Positions 5,746-12,317 of a stretch of 16,354 bases of DNA are shown here, one piece after another (position 1 is the first letter of the stretch; every line of letters starts with the position of its first letter). Origin of the DNA: Pseudomonas sp. (GTDB lineage Bacteria > Pseudomonadota > Gammaproteobacteria > Pseudomonadales > Pseudomonadaceae); the NCBI GenBank assembly GCA_003525045.1, contig DQGF01000071.1:22946-39299 (forward strand), read 5' to 3'. The notes beneath the pieces were generated by a model. The model ran no database searches, was not told the origin of the DNA, and saw only the letters and a list, made by a program, of their open reading frames with translations. The position numbers were made by a program, and so were the translations under genes.

Positions 5746-7644
5746 ATGCCCCCTTCAATGGAACACGTGCTCGTCGATAAAAGCGTCCTCTTTCTGGACC
5801 CGGACATTATCAACCGCATTCGCGGCAAGAATGGTCTGCCCTTTATCGCCCACTCCGATCTTCTGGAGCTTCAGTCCCTGACAAAAGGACACGAGCAGGT
5901 CCACAAAAACGCTCGACAATTTTTCCAGCTTTTCGCCGGCCAGCCTTCGCGACCGCACCGCGCGCTCCCCAAAGGTACAGCACTGCGTCCCGGCGATTTA
6001 CTGGCCGAATGCGCTTTCGATGGCCAACCGATCTTCGCGCTCAAGCGAACGACGGCACCACAAGACCAGACCAAGTCGGATGACGCCGTCGACTTGTGCC
6101 GTCACTACGACCTGCTGTTACTGACTTGCGATGAGGCGCAACTCATTCAGTGCAAAGCCGCTGATGCCCGAGCCATACGCTGGGTCGGCCGCGCGCCGCT
6201 CATGCCTTTCGACCAGCCCAAGACGCCCCTCGCCACTGCCGATCGTCTTATCCAGAATAGAGGCACAATTGTCACAGAAGGTTCGGTGGTAACAACGTCA
6301 AGCGGCCGCCGATTGACACTTGGCAAGTCCATCAGCTCCGGTGGCGAAGGGACGATTTACGCCGTGGTAGGCAACGCTGAAGTGTGCAAGATTTATCACA
6401 CCGGAAAGCTCAGTATCCGGCGCCGCGAGAAGATCGAGCTCATGGTGACACGCCGTATCGTTGAGCCTGGTATTTGTTGGCCGACCGAACTGGTTTTCAA
6501 TGCTGATCAAGAGTTTGTTGGCTATGTGATGCCTCGAGCAGAAGGGAAAACCCTTCAGACCTCGGTATTCGTCAAACCGTTATTGGCGAAAACGTTCCCG
6601 CACTGGACGCGACGAGATCTGGTGAATGTCGCGATTGCGTTTCTGAAACAGGTGCAATACCTGCATTCGCTGAACATCATTGTGGGCGACATCAATCCCA
6701 TGAACTTGCTCGTCACTCCAGATAGCAACAAGGTCTGGATGGTCGATACAGACAGCTTTCAGATCGATCATTTTCCCTGCGAAGTTGGCACCGTGCCTTT
6801 CACCGCGCCTGAGATTCAGGGGAAAGAATATGGCAAATACCTGCGTACAAAAGATCACGAGCTGTTCGCCGTCGCCACCATGCTGTTCATGATCCTGCTG
6901 CCAGGCAAACCACCCTATTCTCAACAAGGTGGCGGAACGGCGTCCGACAACATCAGGAACATGAACTTCCCCTATCGATTCAAAAAGGACAGCGGCAAAG
7001 GCAAGGTAAGCGTCACCCCGGTGGGCACCTGGCAGAATATCTGGAGTCATTTGCCGTACCTGCTCAAAGAGGCGTTCAGCAACACATTCGAAGATAATCA
7101 GCGTCGACCGATCGGTGACTGGTTGACGCTACTGGCTCAGTACGGCGAAGAGTTGCGCAAGGGCAAGCATTCCGATGAGCTGTTCCCCCCCGCTTTTCGT
7201 ATCACCGACCCGGTTGAGGCTGTCTGCGGTAGCTGTAAAAAAACCTACACCGAATCCAAGGCCTGGCTTAAGAAAATGCAGGCTTCGGGTAAATCGACTC
7301 GATGCGCGGACTGTCAAAAGGCGTCCAAACTGAAGCACCTGGCCAGTGAAAGCCAAAAGAAAACCGAGCAGGCAGTGCAGCGTGTGGCGCCACCTCCAGC
7401 GGCCGCCATGCCTCGCCCCAACCCGCCGCCGGTACGTAACATGACAGCAACTGCACCTGTACCTAAACGCACCGTGCCTGCTTCTGCGCCAGCGCCTGCC
7501 CCCGTGCGCCAGACGCCGACAAAACCGCAGCAGCAACCTACTTCCGCCCGACCGCAACCGTACCGATCCGCGCCAGCACGCCCGCTCAACCAAGAGAGCA
7601 TCGTTGTGCGCTGGCTCAAACGACTCTTGAAGCGTTTTTTGTAA
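5746..7644 (+). CDS. PIN-like domain fused to Ser/Thr protein kinase with zinc ribbon (TerY-P/YegI-type)
   Basis: A 632-residue multidomain protein. Residues 6-147 read as a PIN-like nuclease: VLVDKSVLFL (Asp11), IAHSDLLELQSL (Glu41), a DDAVDLC segment (Asp112/113) and LLLLTCDEAQL (Asp129) fall where PIN domains place their metal-binding acids. The kinase spans about 190-470: loop SGGEGTIY (198-205), Lys215 in VCKIY, catalytic loop VGDINPMNLL (Asp315, Asn320), a DFG equivalent VDTDS (Asp334), and GTVPFTAPE before the C-lobe. Then come a zinc ribbon (Cys494, 497, 520, 523), a Pro/Ala-rich linker (547-612) and a basic amphipathic tail, VVRWLKRLLKRFL. Kinase and ribbon match the kinase of TerY-P/Yeg triads; the PIN assignment is by eye. 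It heads an operon with VWA and PP2C genes. GC is lower than in the flanking core genes. Confidence 0.88.
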   Translation: MPPSMEHVLVDKSVLFLDPDIINRIRGKNGLPFIAHSDLLELQSLTKGHEQVHKNARQFFQLFAGQPSRPHRALPKGTALRPGDLLAECAFDGQPIFALKRTTAPQDQTKSDDAVDLCRHYDLLLLTCDEAQLIQCKAADARAIRWVGRAPLMPFDQPKTPLATADRLIQNRGTIVTEGSVVTTSSGRRLTLGKSISSGGEGTIYAVVGNAEVCKIYHTGKLSIRRREKIELMVTRRIVEPGICWPTELVFNADQEFVGYVMPRAEGKTLQTSVFVKPLLAKTFPHWTRRDLVNVAIAFLKQVQYLHSLNIIVGDINPMNLLVTPDSNKVWMVDTDSFQIDHFPCEVGTVPFTAPEIQGKEYGKYLRTKDHELFAVATMLFMILLPGKPPYSQQGGGTASDNIRNMNFPYRFKKDSGKGKVSVTPVGTWQNIWSHLPYLLKEAFSNTFEDNQRRPIGDWLTLLAQYGEELRKGKHSDELFPPAFRITDPVEAVCGSCKKTYTESKAWLKKMQASGKSTRCADCQKASKLKHLASESQKKTEQAVQRVAPPPAAAMPRPNPPPVRNMTATAPVPKRTVPASAPAPAPVRQTPTKPQQQPTSARPQPYRSAPARPLNQESIVVRWLKRLLKRFL

Positions 7645-7668
7645 CGCTCAGCTCAAAAGGATAATCCC

Positions 7669-8343
7669 ATGCAAGAAGACTATCTCCTCCGTCAGGAAGA
7701 TCTGGCCGAAAACCCGACCACACGCGTGCCCGTGTGCCTCGTGCTGGACGTCAGCGGATCAATGGAAGGCGAGCCCATCGCGGAACTGCATTCCGGCGTT
7801 CAGATGTTTTTCGAGGCGATTCGTGACGATGAGGTGGCGCAATATGCCGCTGAAATCTGCATCGTGACCTTCGGCGGGACGGCGCAAAAAGTGCTGGATT
7901 TCAGCTCCATCAATCGTCAGGACGTCCCTCCGTTGGTGGCATCGGGCATGACACCGATGGGGCACGCCGTGAGCATCGCTTTGGACTTGCTGGAAGCACG
8001 CAAGGAAGATTATCAACGTGCCGGCGTTGATTATTTCCAGCCCTGGATGGTCCTAATGACCGATGGCGAACCGACAGATGATATTGGCGAGGCGACCGCT
8101 CGCGTGGCCAGCATGATCAGCAAACGCAAATTGACCGTTTTCCCGATCGCGATCGGTGCGGCGGCGAACTTACAGTCGCTGGCCCAGTTTTCTCCTACGC
8201 GCCCGCCCCTGCGCCTCAAAGGTTTGCACTTCAAAGCGTTCTTTGACTGGCTGAGCCGAAGTGTTTCGCGAGCGTCTCAATCGACACCTGGTGACGCGGT
8301 GGCGCTTGACATTAAAGGTATCGAAGCTTGGGCACAGGTCTGA
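7669..8343 (+). CDS. von Willebrand factor A domain protein (TerY/YegL-like)
   Basis: A 224-residue cytoplasmic protein that is almost entirely one VWA domain. The metal-ion-dependent adhesion site is complete: DVSGS at 27-31, Thr95 in SGMTPMG and Asp132 in LMTDGEPTDD. The length matches E. coli YegL (219) and TerY-type proteins. It has no signal peptide or membrane segment. In TerY-P triads such VWA proteins are predicted to be metal-binding adaptors between kinase, phosphatase and substrate; no enzymatic role is expected. ATG 7669 follows AAGGA by seven bases and lies 24 bases after the kinase stop. The PP2C gene starts three bases after its own stop, so the three proteins are probably made together and act in one complex. 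Confidence 0.92.
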   Translation: MQEDYLLRQEDLAENPTTRVPVCLVLDVSGSMEGEPIAELHSGVQMFFEAIRDDEVAQYAAEICIVTFGGTAQKVLDFSSINRQDVPPLVASGMTPMGHAVSIALDLLEARKEDYQRAGVDYFQPWMVLMTDGEPTDDIGEATARVASMISKRKLTVFPIAIGAAANLQSLAQFSPTRPPLRLKGLHFKAFFDWLSRSVSRASQSTPGDAVALDIKGIEAWAQV

Positions 8344-8346
8344 ATC

Positions 8347-9165
8347 ATGCCTGAGATCCCGGTAGACCTAAGCTGCAAAACGGCCTGCGCGTTTGTGGCA
8401 GGACGCTCGCACCTCAAGACTCAAACGCCTTGCCAGGACTATGTCGCGGCCAGAGAGTCCAACGAGGTGACCTGCATTTCATTGGCCGATGGGGCTGGCT
8501 CCAGAGCCAGATCCGAAATCGGCGCACACGTAGCGGTCACGGCTACCTTGGCCTTTGTCTGCAAAAACTTTGAAAGCCTGTGGCAAAACATGGACAAACA
8601 CAATGCGAAGGCAGCCCAGCGACTGGTTAATCGCTGCTTGGATGCGTTCAAACGCAAATCTGCAAAGCTCGGCGGCGATATCAACGACTTTGCCTGTACC
8701 TTGTCGTTCGTCGCTTACTCTCGCGGCCGCTACCTGGCAGGCCACTTGGGCGATGGCGTCATCGCAAGCGTTGATGCAGACGGACAACTTCAGGCCCTTT
8801 CTCATCCAGAAAATGGCGAGTTCGCCAATACCACCCTGTTTCTAACTGACCATAAAGCGGCGTCGCGGCTCAGGTTGTACCGTGGGCAAATCGAAGCCAA
8901 GACTGGCTTCGCGATCATGAGCGACGGCACCGCAGAAAGTCTCTATCACAAATCCAGCGGCGTCCCCGCCCCTGCGATCCAAAAATTGCTGGAGTGGAAT
9001 GCAACGTTACCCAGAAAAAAAATGAGGGAAGTGTTGGGTGACAACCTGCAACAGTCCATTGCCAGTAAAACCGGAGATGACTGCTCCATAGGCTTACTGT
9101 CGCTCCTGAAGCGCTCCATCGACGTGGGGCAGGCATCCGGAGTGACTGTTTCAGAGGAGAAATGA
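8347..9165 (+). CDS. PP2C-family protein Ser/Thr phosphatase (YegK/PphC-like)
   Basis: A 272-residue PP2C phosphatase. The metal-binding aspartates are visible: Asp48 in LADGAGS, Asp136 in GHLGDGVI, Asp193 in IMSDGTAESL and Asp244/245 in TGDDCSIG. The variant DGAGS (not DGMGG) and the early CQDY (29-32) are typical of the PP2C_2-like proteins of kinase/VWA triads, including E. coli YegK (PphC, 253 residues). It should remove phosphate from the triad's kinase and substrates in a Mn/Mg-dependent way. Its ATG is three bases from the VWA stop and lacks a strong ribosome site, which suggests translational coupling. The last 15 or so residues are probably disordered. Confidence 0.92.
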   Translation: MPEIPVDLSCKTACAFVAGRSHLKTQTPCQDYVAARESNEVTCISLADGAGSRARSEIGAHVAVTATLAFVCKNFESLWQNMDKHNAKAAQRLVNRCLDAFKRKSAKLGGDINDFACTLSFVAYSRGRYLAGHLGDGVIASVDADGQLQALSHPENGEFANTTLFLTDHKAASRLRLYRGQIEAKTGFAIMSDGTAESLYHKSSGVPAPAIQKLLEWNATLPRKKMREVLGDNLQQSIASKTGDDCSIGLLSLLKRSIDVGQASGVTVSEEK

Positions 9166-9202
9166 CCGAAATCCTTTGACGGCAAGGCCCACCTTGTTTC
9201 GG
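9166..9202. terminator. Weak hairpin between the convergent PP2C and luxR genes
   Basis: Immediately after the PP2C stop, CCGAAA (9166-9171) can pair with TTTCGG (9197-9202), and an inner hairpin CAAGG-CCCA-CCTTG occupies 9183-9196. There is no T run, so it is at best a weak bidirectional terminator or an mRNA end protector. Confidence 0.35.
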
Positions 9203-9219
9203 AGGTCTTCGAACGGCGA

Positions 9220-11952
9220 TTATTGCAATACACCCAACTCTTTCGCCCTGGCGACCGCTTGCGTTCGCCGTTCAACCCCAAGTTTGCTGTTGATATGGCT
9301 GGCATGAGTTTTCACCGTGTGTAGCGAGATAAACAGCTGATCGCTGATTTCCTGATTCGAACAACCCTGGGCGATCAATCGCAGGACGGCCATTTCCCGC
9401 GTACTGAGTTGTTCCGCGGCGGTGGATGACTCCGCTGCGGGACGGGCTGCCACTGCCGGAAGTTTTTCTGAAAGGCTCAATGAAACGGGGGTCGGCGCAC
9501 CGAGTTGAAGTTGCCCACGCAGCCAGTCCGGCTGTTCAGTCAACAACCCGTCAAACGGTTGCAGCACTCCACCGGCCGCCGCTTCCAGTGCCTGACTCAA
9601 GGCCTTGCGGGCTTCGGGTTCGCGCCCGCCCCCCAGCAATAACGTCACTTTCTGAGTCAGCGCCATCACGCTGAGCAACTGCCGACCGGTTTGCTGTCCA
9701 TGCTCGATCAACGCATTCAAACGCCCTTCGGCCAGCATCGGCTGGCCCTGGATCACTTCCAGCAAGGCCTGCTGCAACTCGATGTGCAGTGGCAGGTGCG
9801 GATGGAATTCCGGAGGCGCAGCCGCCTGCTCGCCGTTGTAGGTCTGGCCCAATCGCGCCAGCCAGGCGCCGGCCAGATCGGTACGGCCCTGAGCCAGCCA
9901 GAGCTCGCATTTGACCAGGGTGATCATCGCCAGATAGTAGATCGGCGGCACGTCCCAGATGTGCATCAGGCGTTCGGCTTCGGCGAGTTCGGCAAAGGCT
10001 TTGGCGAATTCGCCGCTGCTGCCTTCAAGCCTGGCGATCACGCAATGGCCGATCAACACGCTGATATCGCGACAGGCGCGCGCCTCGGTCAATCCCGTCT
10101 GCAATCGCGCCCGTGCTGCCTGGGGTTGCAAGCGCAGGGCCAGCAAGAAACCCTCGTACAACATCAGGCGAGCGCGTACGGCAAACAGCCGTTGCGGGGA
10201 TAACCCTTGCAGGCGTTGCAGCCCTTGATGGACTTCTTCCAGTGAACGCAGGATCTCCCCACGCGCTTGCAACACTCGGGCGCGGTCGTAATGGGCCAGC
10301 GCTTCGAACAACGGATTGCCGACCCGTTGTGCCAATTCCAGGGAATCTCGGTTCAAGCCTCGTGCGCGCCACAGGTCACCGTCGGCAATGGCCAGGTTGG
10401 ACAAGGTCGAGAGGCACATCAAGCGCTGGCCGTAACGCCTGGAGGGAAGGCTTTCCAGCGCTTCGCTGCAATAGAGCAGGGTCAGCTCGCGATTGCCGCG
10501 GCCGCGGGCGATGATTCCGCTCAAGGCCAGCCATTGCGCCAGCATGGATTTCTGCGCGGTGGCCGACGGGGCCGGCAGGAAGCGGCTCAAATGACTCGCC
10601 AGCTCCTCGGCGGCGTCCAGCTGACAGGCCAGCCCCAACGCCCAGCTGTACAGCACGATCAGCCGTGGCGTGCTGATCAGCAGGCTGTCGGGCAAGTCCA
10701 TTTTCCAGCGCAGCAACATGCCGACGTTCTGTTCGGCCAGCAGTTGCTCTTCCGAGAGGTTTTGCACCAGATTGGCCGCGACATCCAGGTGGCCGGCACG
10801 CAACGCCTGCTCCACCGCCTCATCGAGCAGTCCCTGGGCGTTGAACCAGCGACAGGCGCGCAGGTGCAGGCTCGCCGTCGGCACTATCGACTGTGCGGTA
10901 GGCCGCGTGCGCAGCAGGTCGGAAAACAAATGGTGATAGCGATACCAGTGACCCTGTTCGTCCAGCGGTACCAGGAATATCTGATGGGCCAACAGAAAGC
11001 GCAGGATTTCGGCGCTGTCATGGGCTTCGCGAACCGCGTCGCACAGCTCGCTGCAAAAGCGTTCCTGAGGCGCGGTGTCGTAGAGGAATGCCTGCACTTC
11101 GGCGGGCAGGCAATCGATGACCTCTTCGAGCAGGTAATCGCGGATCAGCCCTTCCCCACCGTGCAAGGACTGGGGAAAAGCGCCGTTGGTGCCCGCTTCG
11201 GAGGCCGCCAGCAGCCAGAAACGCAGCCCGGCGACCCAGCCTTCGCTGCGCTGGATCAGGTTCTCCAGCGCTTCACCGCGCAAGGAGGTGCTGTGCCGAT
11301 CGAGCAGGGTCAAGGCTTCATCGTGGGTCAGGCGCAGGTCCTGCTCATGCAACTCGAGCAGTTGCCGCGACAGCCTCAGGCGCGCCAGATGCCAGTCCGG
11401 ACGCTGGCGACTGGTGACCATCACGAGCAAGCCGTCGGGAAGATGATTGAGGAAAAATTGCAGGCAACGATCGAGCACCGGGCCCTGGGCCAGATGGTAG
11501 TCATCCAATACGAGTAGCAGCGGCGCCGTCGGCAACAAATGCACGGCCAGCTCATCGAGCAAGCCGTCCAGCCATTCTTCGAAGGCAAAGGGTTGATGCC
11601 GCTGGCGCATTTTCAGCAGTCCCAGGGACTGTCTGCCCAGTTGCGGAAAATATTCCTGGAGGCCTTCGAGCAACCGCTCAAGAAAACGCCCGGGATCGCT
11701 GTCTCGCGGACTGAGCCCCAGCCAGAGGCTGTGCCAATGGGCCGGCAATCCCTGGCAGAACTCTACGGCCAATGAACTCTTGCCAAACCCGGCCGGAGCG
11801 CTGACCAACAACAGCCTGCCGCCGAGACCGGCACTCAAGCGCTCGCACAAACGAGGCCGCAGCACATGGCCGTCAGGCAACGGAGGCCGAAAAAAGCGCC
11901 CGTCCAGTGCCGTGACGCTTGCAGGGCCTGGGAGTGGGGACAGATCAGTCAT
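9220..11952 (-). CDS. MalT-like LuxR-family ATP-dependent transcriptional regulator
   Basis: A 910-residue STAND-type regulator of the MalT size class (MalT is about 901). Near the N-terminus lie the family motif LDGRFFRPPLP, a Walker A loop SAPAGFGKSS (51-60) and Walker B LLLVLDDYHL (145-154). A long helical sensor region with TPR-like repeats follows. The C-terminal LuxR helix-turn-helix spans about 849-910 (LSTREMAVLRLIAQG...SNQEI...TVKTH...LGV). Such proteins form ATP- and inducer-dependent oligomers on promoters. Next to DUF1302/DUF1329 and acyl-CoA synthetase genes, it most likely activates that operon; the inducer is unknown. ATG 11952 has a modest AAGAG upstream. No frameshift is seen. 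Confidence 0.92.
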   Translation of the reverse strand: MTDLSPLPGPASVTALDGRFFRPPLPDGHVLRPRLCERLSAGLGGRLLLVSAPAGFGKSSLAVEFCQGLPAHWHSLWLGLSPRDSDPGRFLERLLEGLQEYFPQLGRQSLGLLKMRQRHQPFAFEEWLDGLLDELAVHLLPTAPLLLVLDDYHLAQGPVLDRCLQFFLNHLPDGLLVMVTSRQRPDWHLARLRLSRQLLELHEQDLRLTHDEALTLLDRHSTSLRGEALENLIQRSEGWVAGLRFWLLAASEAGTNGAFPQSLHGGEGLIRDYLLEEVIDCLPAEVQAFLYDTAPQERFCSELCDAVREAHDSAEILRFLLAHQIFLVPLDEQGHWYRYHHLFSDLLRTRPTAQSIVPTASLHLRACRWFNAQGLLDEAVEQALRAGHLDVAANLVQNLSEEQLLAEQNVGMLLRWKMDLPDSLLISTPRLIVLYSWALGLACQLDAAEELASHLSRFLPAPSATAQKSMLAQWLALSGIIARGRGNRELTLLYCSEALESLPSRRYGQRLMCLSTLSNLAIADGDLWRARGLNRDSLELAQRVGNPLFEALAHYDRARVLQARGEILRSLEEVHQGLQRLQGLSPQRLFAVRARLMLYEGFLLALRLQPQAARARLQTGLTEARACRDISVLIGHCVIARLEGSSGEFAKAFAELAEAERLMHIWDVPPIYYLAMITLVKCELWLAQGRTDLAGAWLARLGQTYNGEQAAAPPEFHPHLPLHIELQQALLEVIQGQPMLAEGRLNALIEHGQQTGRQLLSVMALTQKVTLLLGGGREPEARKALSQALEAAAGGVLQPFDGLLTEQPDWLRGQLQLGAPTPVSLSLSEKLPAVAARPAAESSTAAEQLSTREMAVLRLIAQGCSNQEISDQLFISLHTVKTHASHINSKLGVERRTQAVARAKELGVLQ

Positions 11953-11999
11953 GGCCGGCTCTTGTTTGAAATGCTGTTGGCGGCGTTGCAGATGTCCGC

Positions 12000-12028
12000 A
12001 GACTAGCGGTAAACGAAGAGGGAATGAA
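12000..12028 (-). promoter_or_regulatory. Weak promoter candidate of the LuxR-family regulator
   Basis: On the minus strand, TTCATT (12028-12023) and TAGTCT (12005-12000) are 17 bases apart but match the consensus only 3/6 each. A promoter this poor would fit dependence on an activator bound just upstream. Confidence 0.3.
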
Positions 12029-12036
12029 GGTTATTG

Positions 12037-12061
12037 CTACAAATGGCTACAAAAAGTCTAC
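12037..12061 (-). promoter_or_regulatory. Three CTAC repeats phased at one helical turn
   Basis: CTACAAA occurs at 12037 and 12047, and CTACGAG at 12058, giving spacings of 10 and 11 bases. On the minus strand they read as (T)TTGTAG units starting about 9 bases upstream of the weak -35 box, where an activator would bind. Confidence 0.4.
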
Positions 12062-12115
12062 GAGCAGAAGTTGCGGGCTCGGGATGCAGCTTTTTTTGAC
12101 AGACCGAGTCGTCCC

Positions 12116-12210
12116 CTTCGCGAGCAGGCTCGCTCCCACATTGGATCTGCGACCTGCACAAACTGTGTGTTCACCCCGAAATTCAATGTGGGAGCGAGCC
12201 TGCTCGCGAA
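12116..12210. repeat. REPIN: two REP elements in inverted orientation
   Basis: A forward REP (12116-12140) and a reverse REP (12186-12210) are perfect inverted copies separated by 45 bases, giving a symmetric element of about 95 bp. This is the REPIN form described in P. fluorescens, mobilised in trans by a RAYT transposase. No RAYT gene is present in the window. Confidence 0.85.
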
Positions 12211-12257
12211 AAGGCCATCGCGGGCACCGAAGATTCACCGGCCAAATCCCGGGCAAA

Positions 12258-12288
12258 AAAAACGCCCCGAACCAGTCGGGGCGTTTTT
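12258..12288 (-). terminator. Rho-independent terminator of the DUF1302-DUF1329 operon
   Basis: A perfect 13-bp stem is formed by AAAAACGCCCCGA (12258-12270) and TCGGGGCGTTTTT (12276-12288), with a 5-base loop. On the minus strand it is followed by eight T. It begins about 30 bases after the DUF1329 stop. Confidence 0.95.
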
Positions 12289-12317
12289 CGAGGATGCGGC
12301 CTCTGTTTCAGCACACG

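Larger units (their letters stand above)
11953..12317. other. 365-base intergenic region, luxR upstream / DUF1329 downstream
   Basis: No credible gene lies here. From left to right it holds a weak promoter candidate for the regulator (12000-12028), three phased CTAC repeats (12037-12061), a REPIN (12116-12210) and the DUF1329 terminator (12258-12288). Open frames crossing it on the plus strand are extensions of antisense frames. Confidence 0.7.

Noticed and set aside
5746..9165. Classical tellurite-resistance (ter) operon
   Set aside because: No terB, terC, terD or terE homologue lies nearby; only the phosphorylation triad is present.
10267..11517. 416-codon plus-strand frame inside the LuxR-family gene
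   Set aside because: Antisense to a gene with intact Walker and HTH motifs; the composition is Gln/Arg-rich without any family signature.
12116..12210. Possible CRISPR or phage attachment repeat
   Set aside because: The copies are inverted, palindromic and match the REP family found elsewhere in the window, so this is a REPIN.
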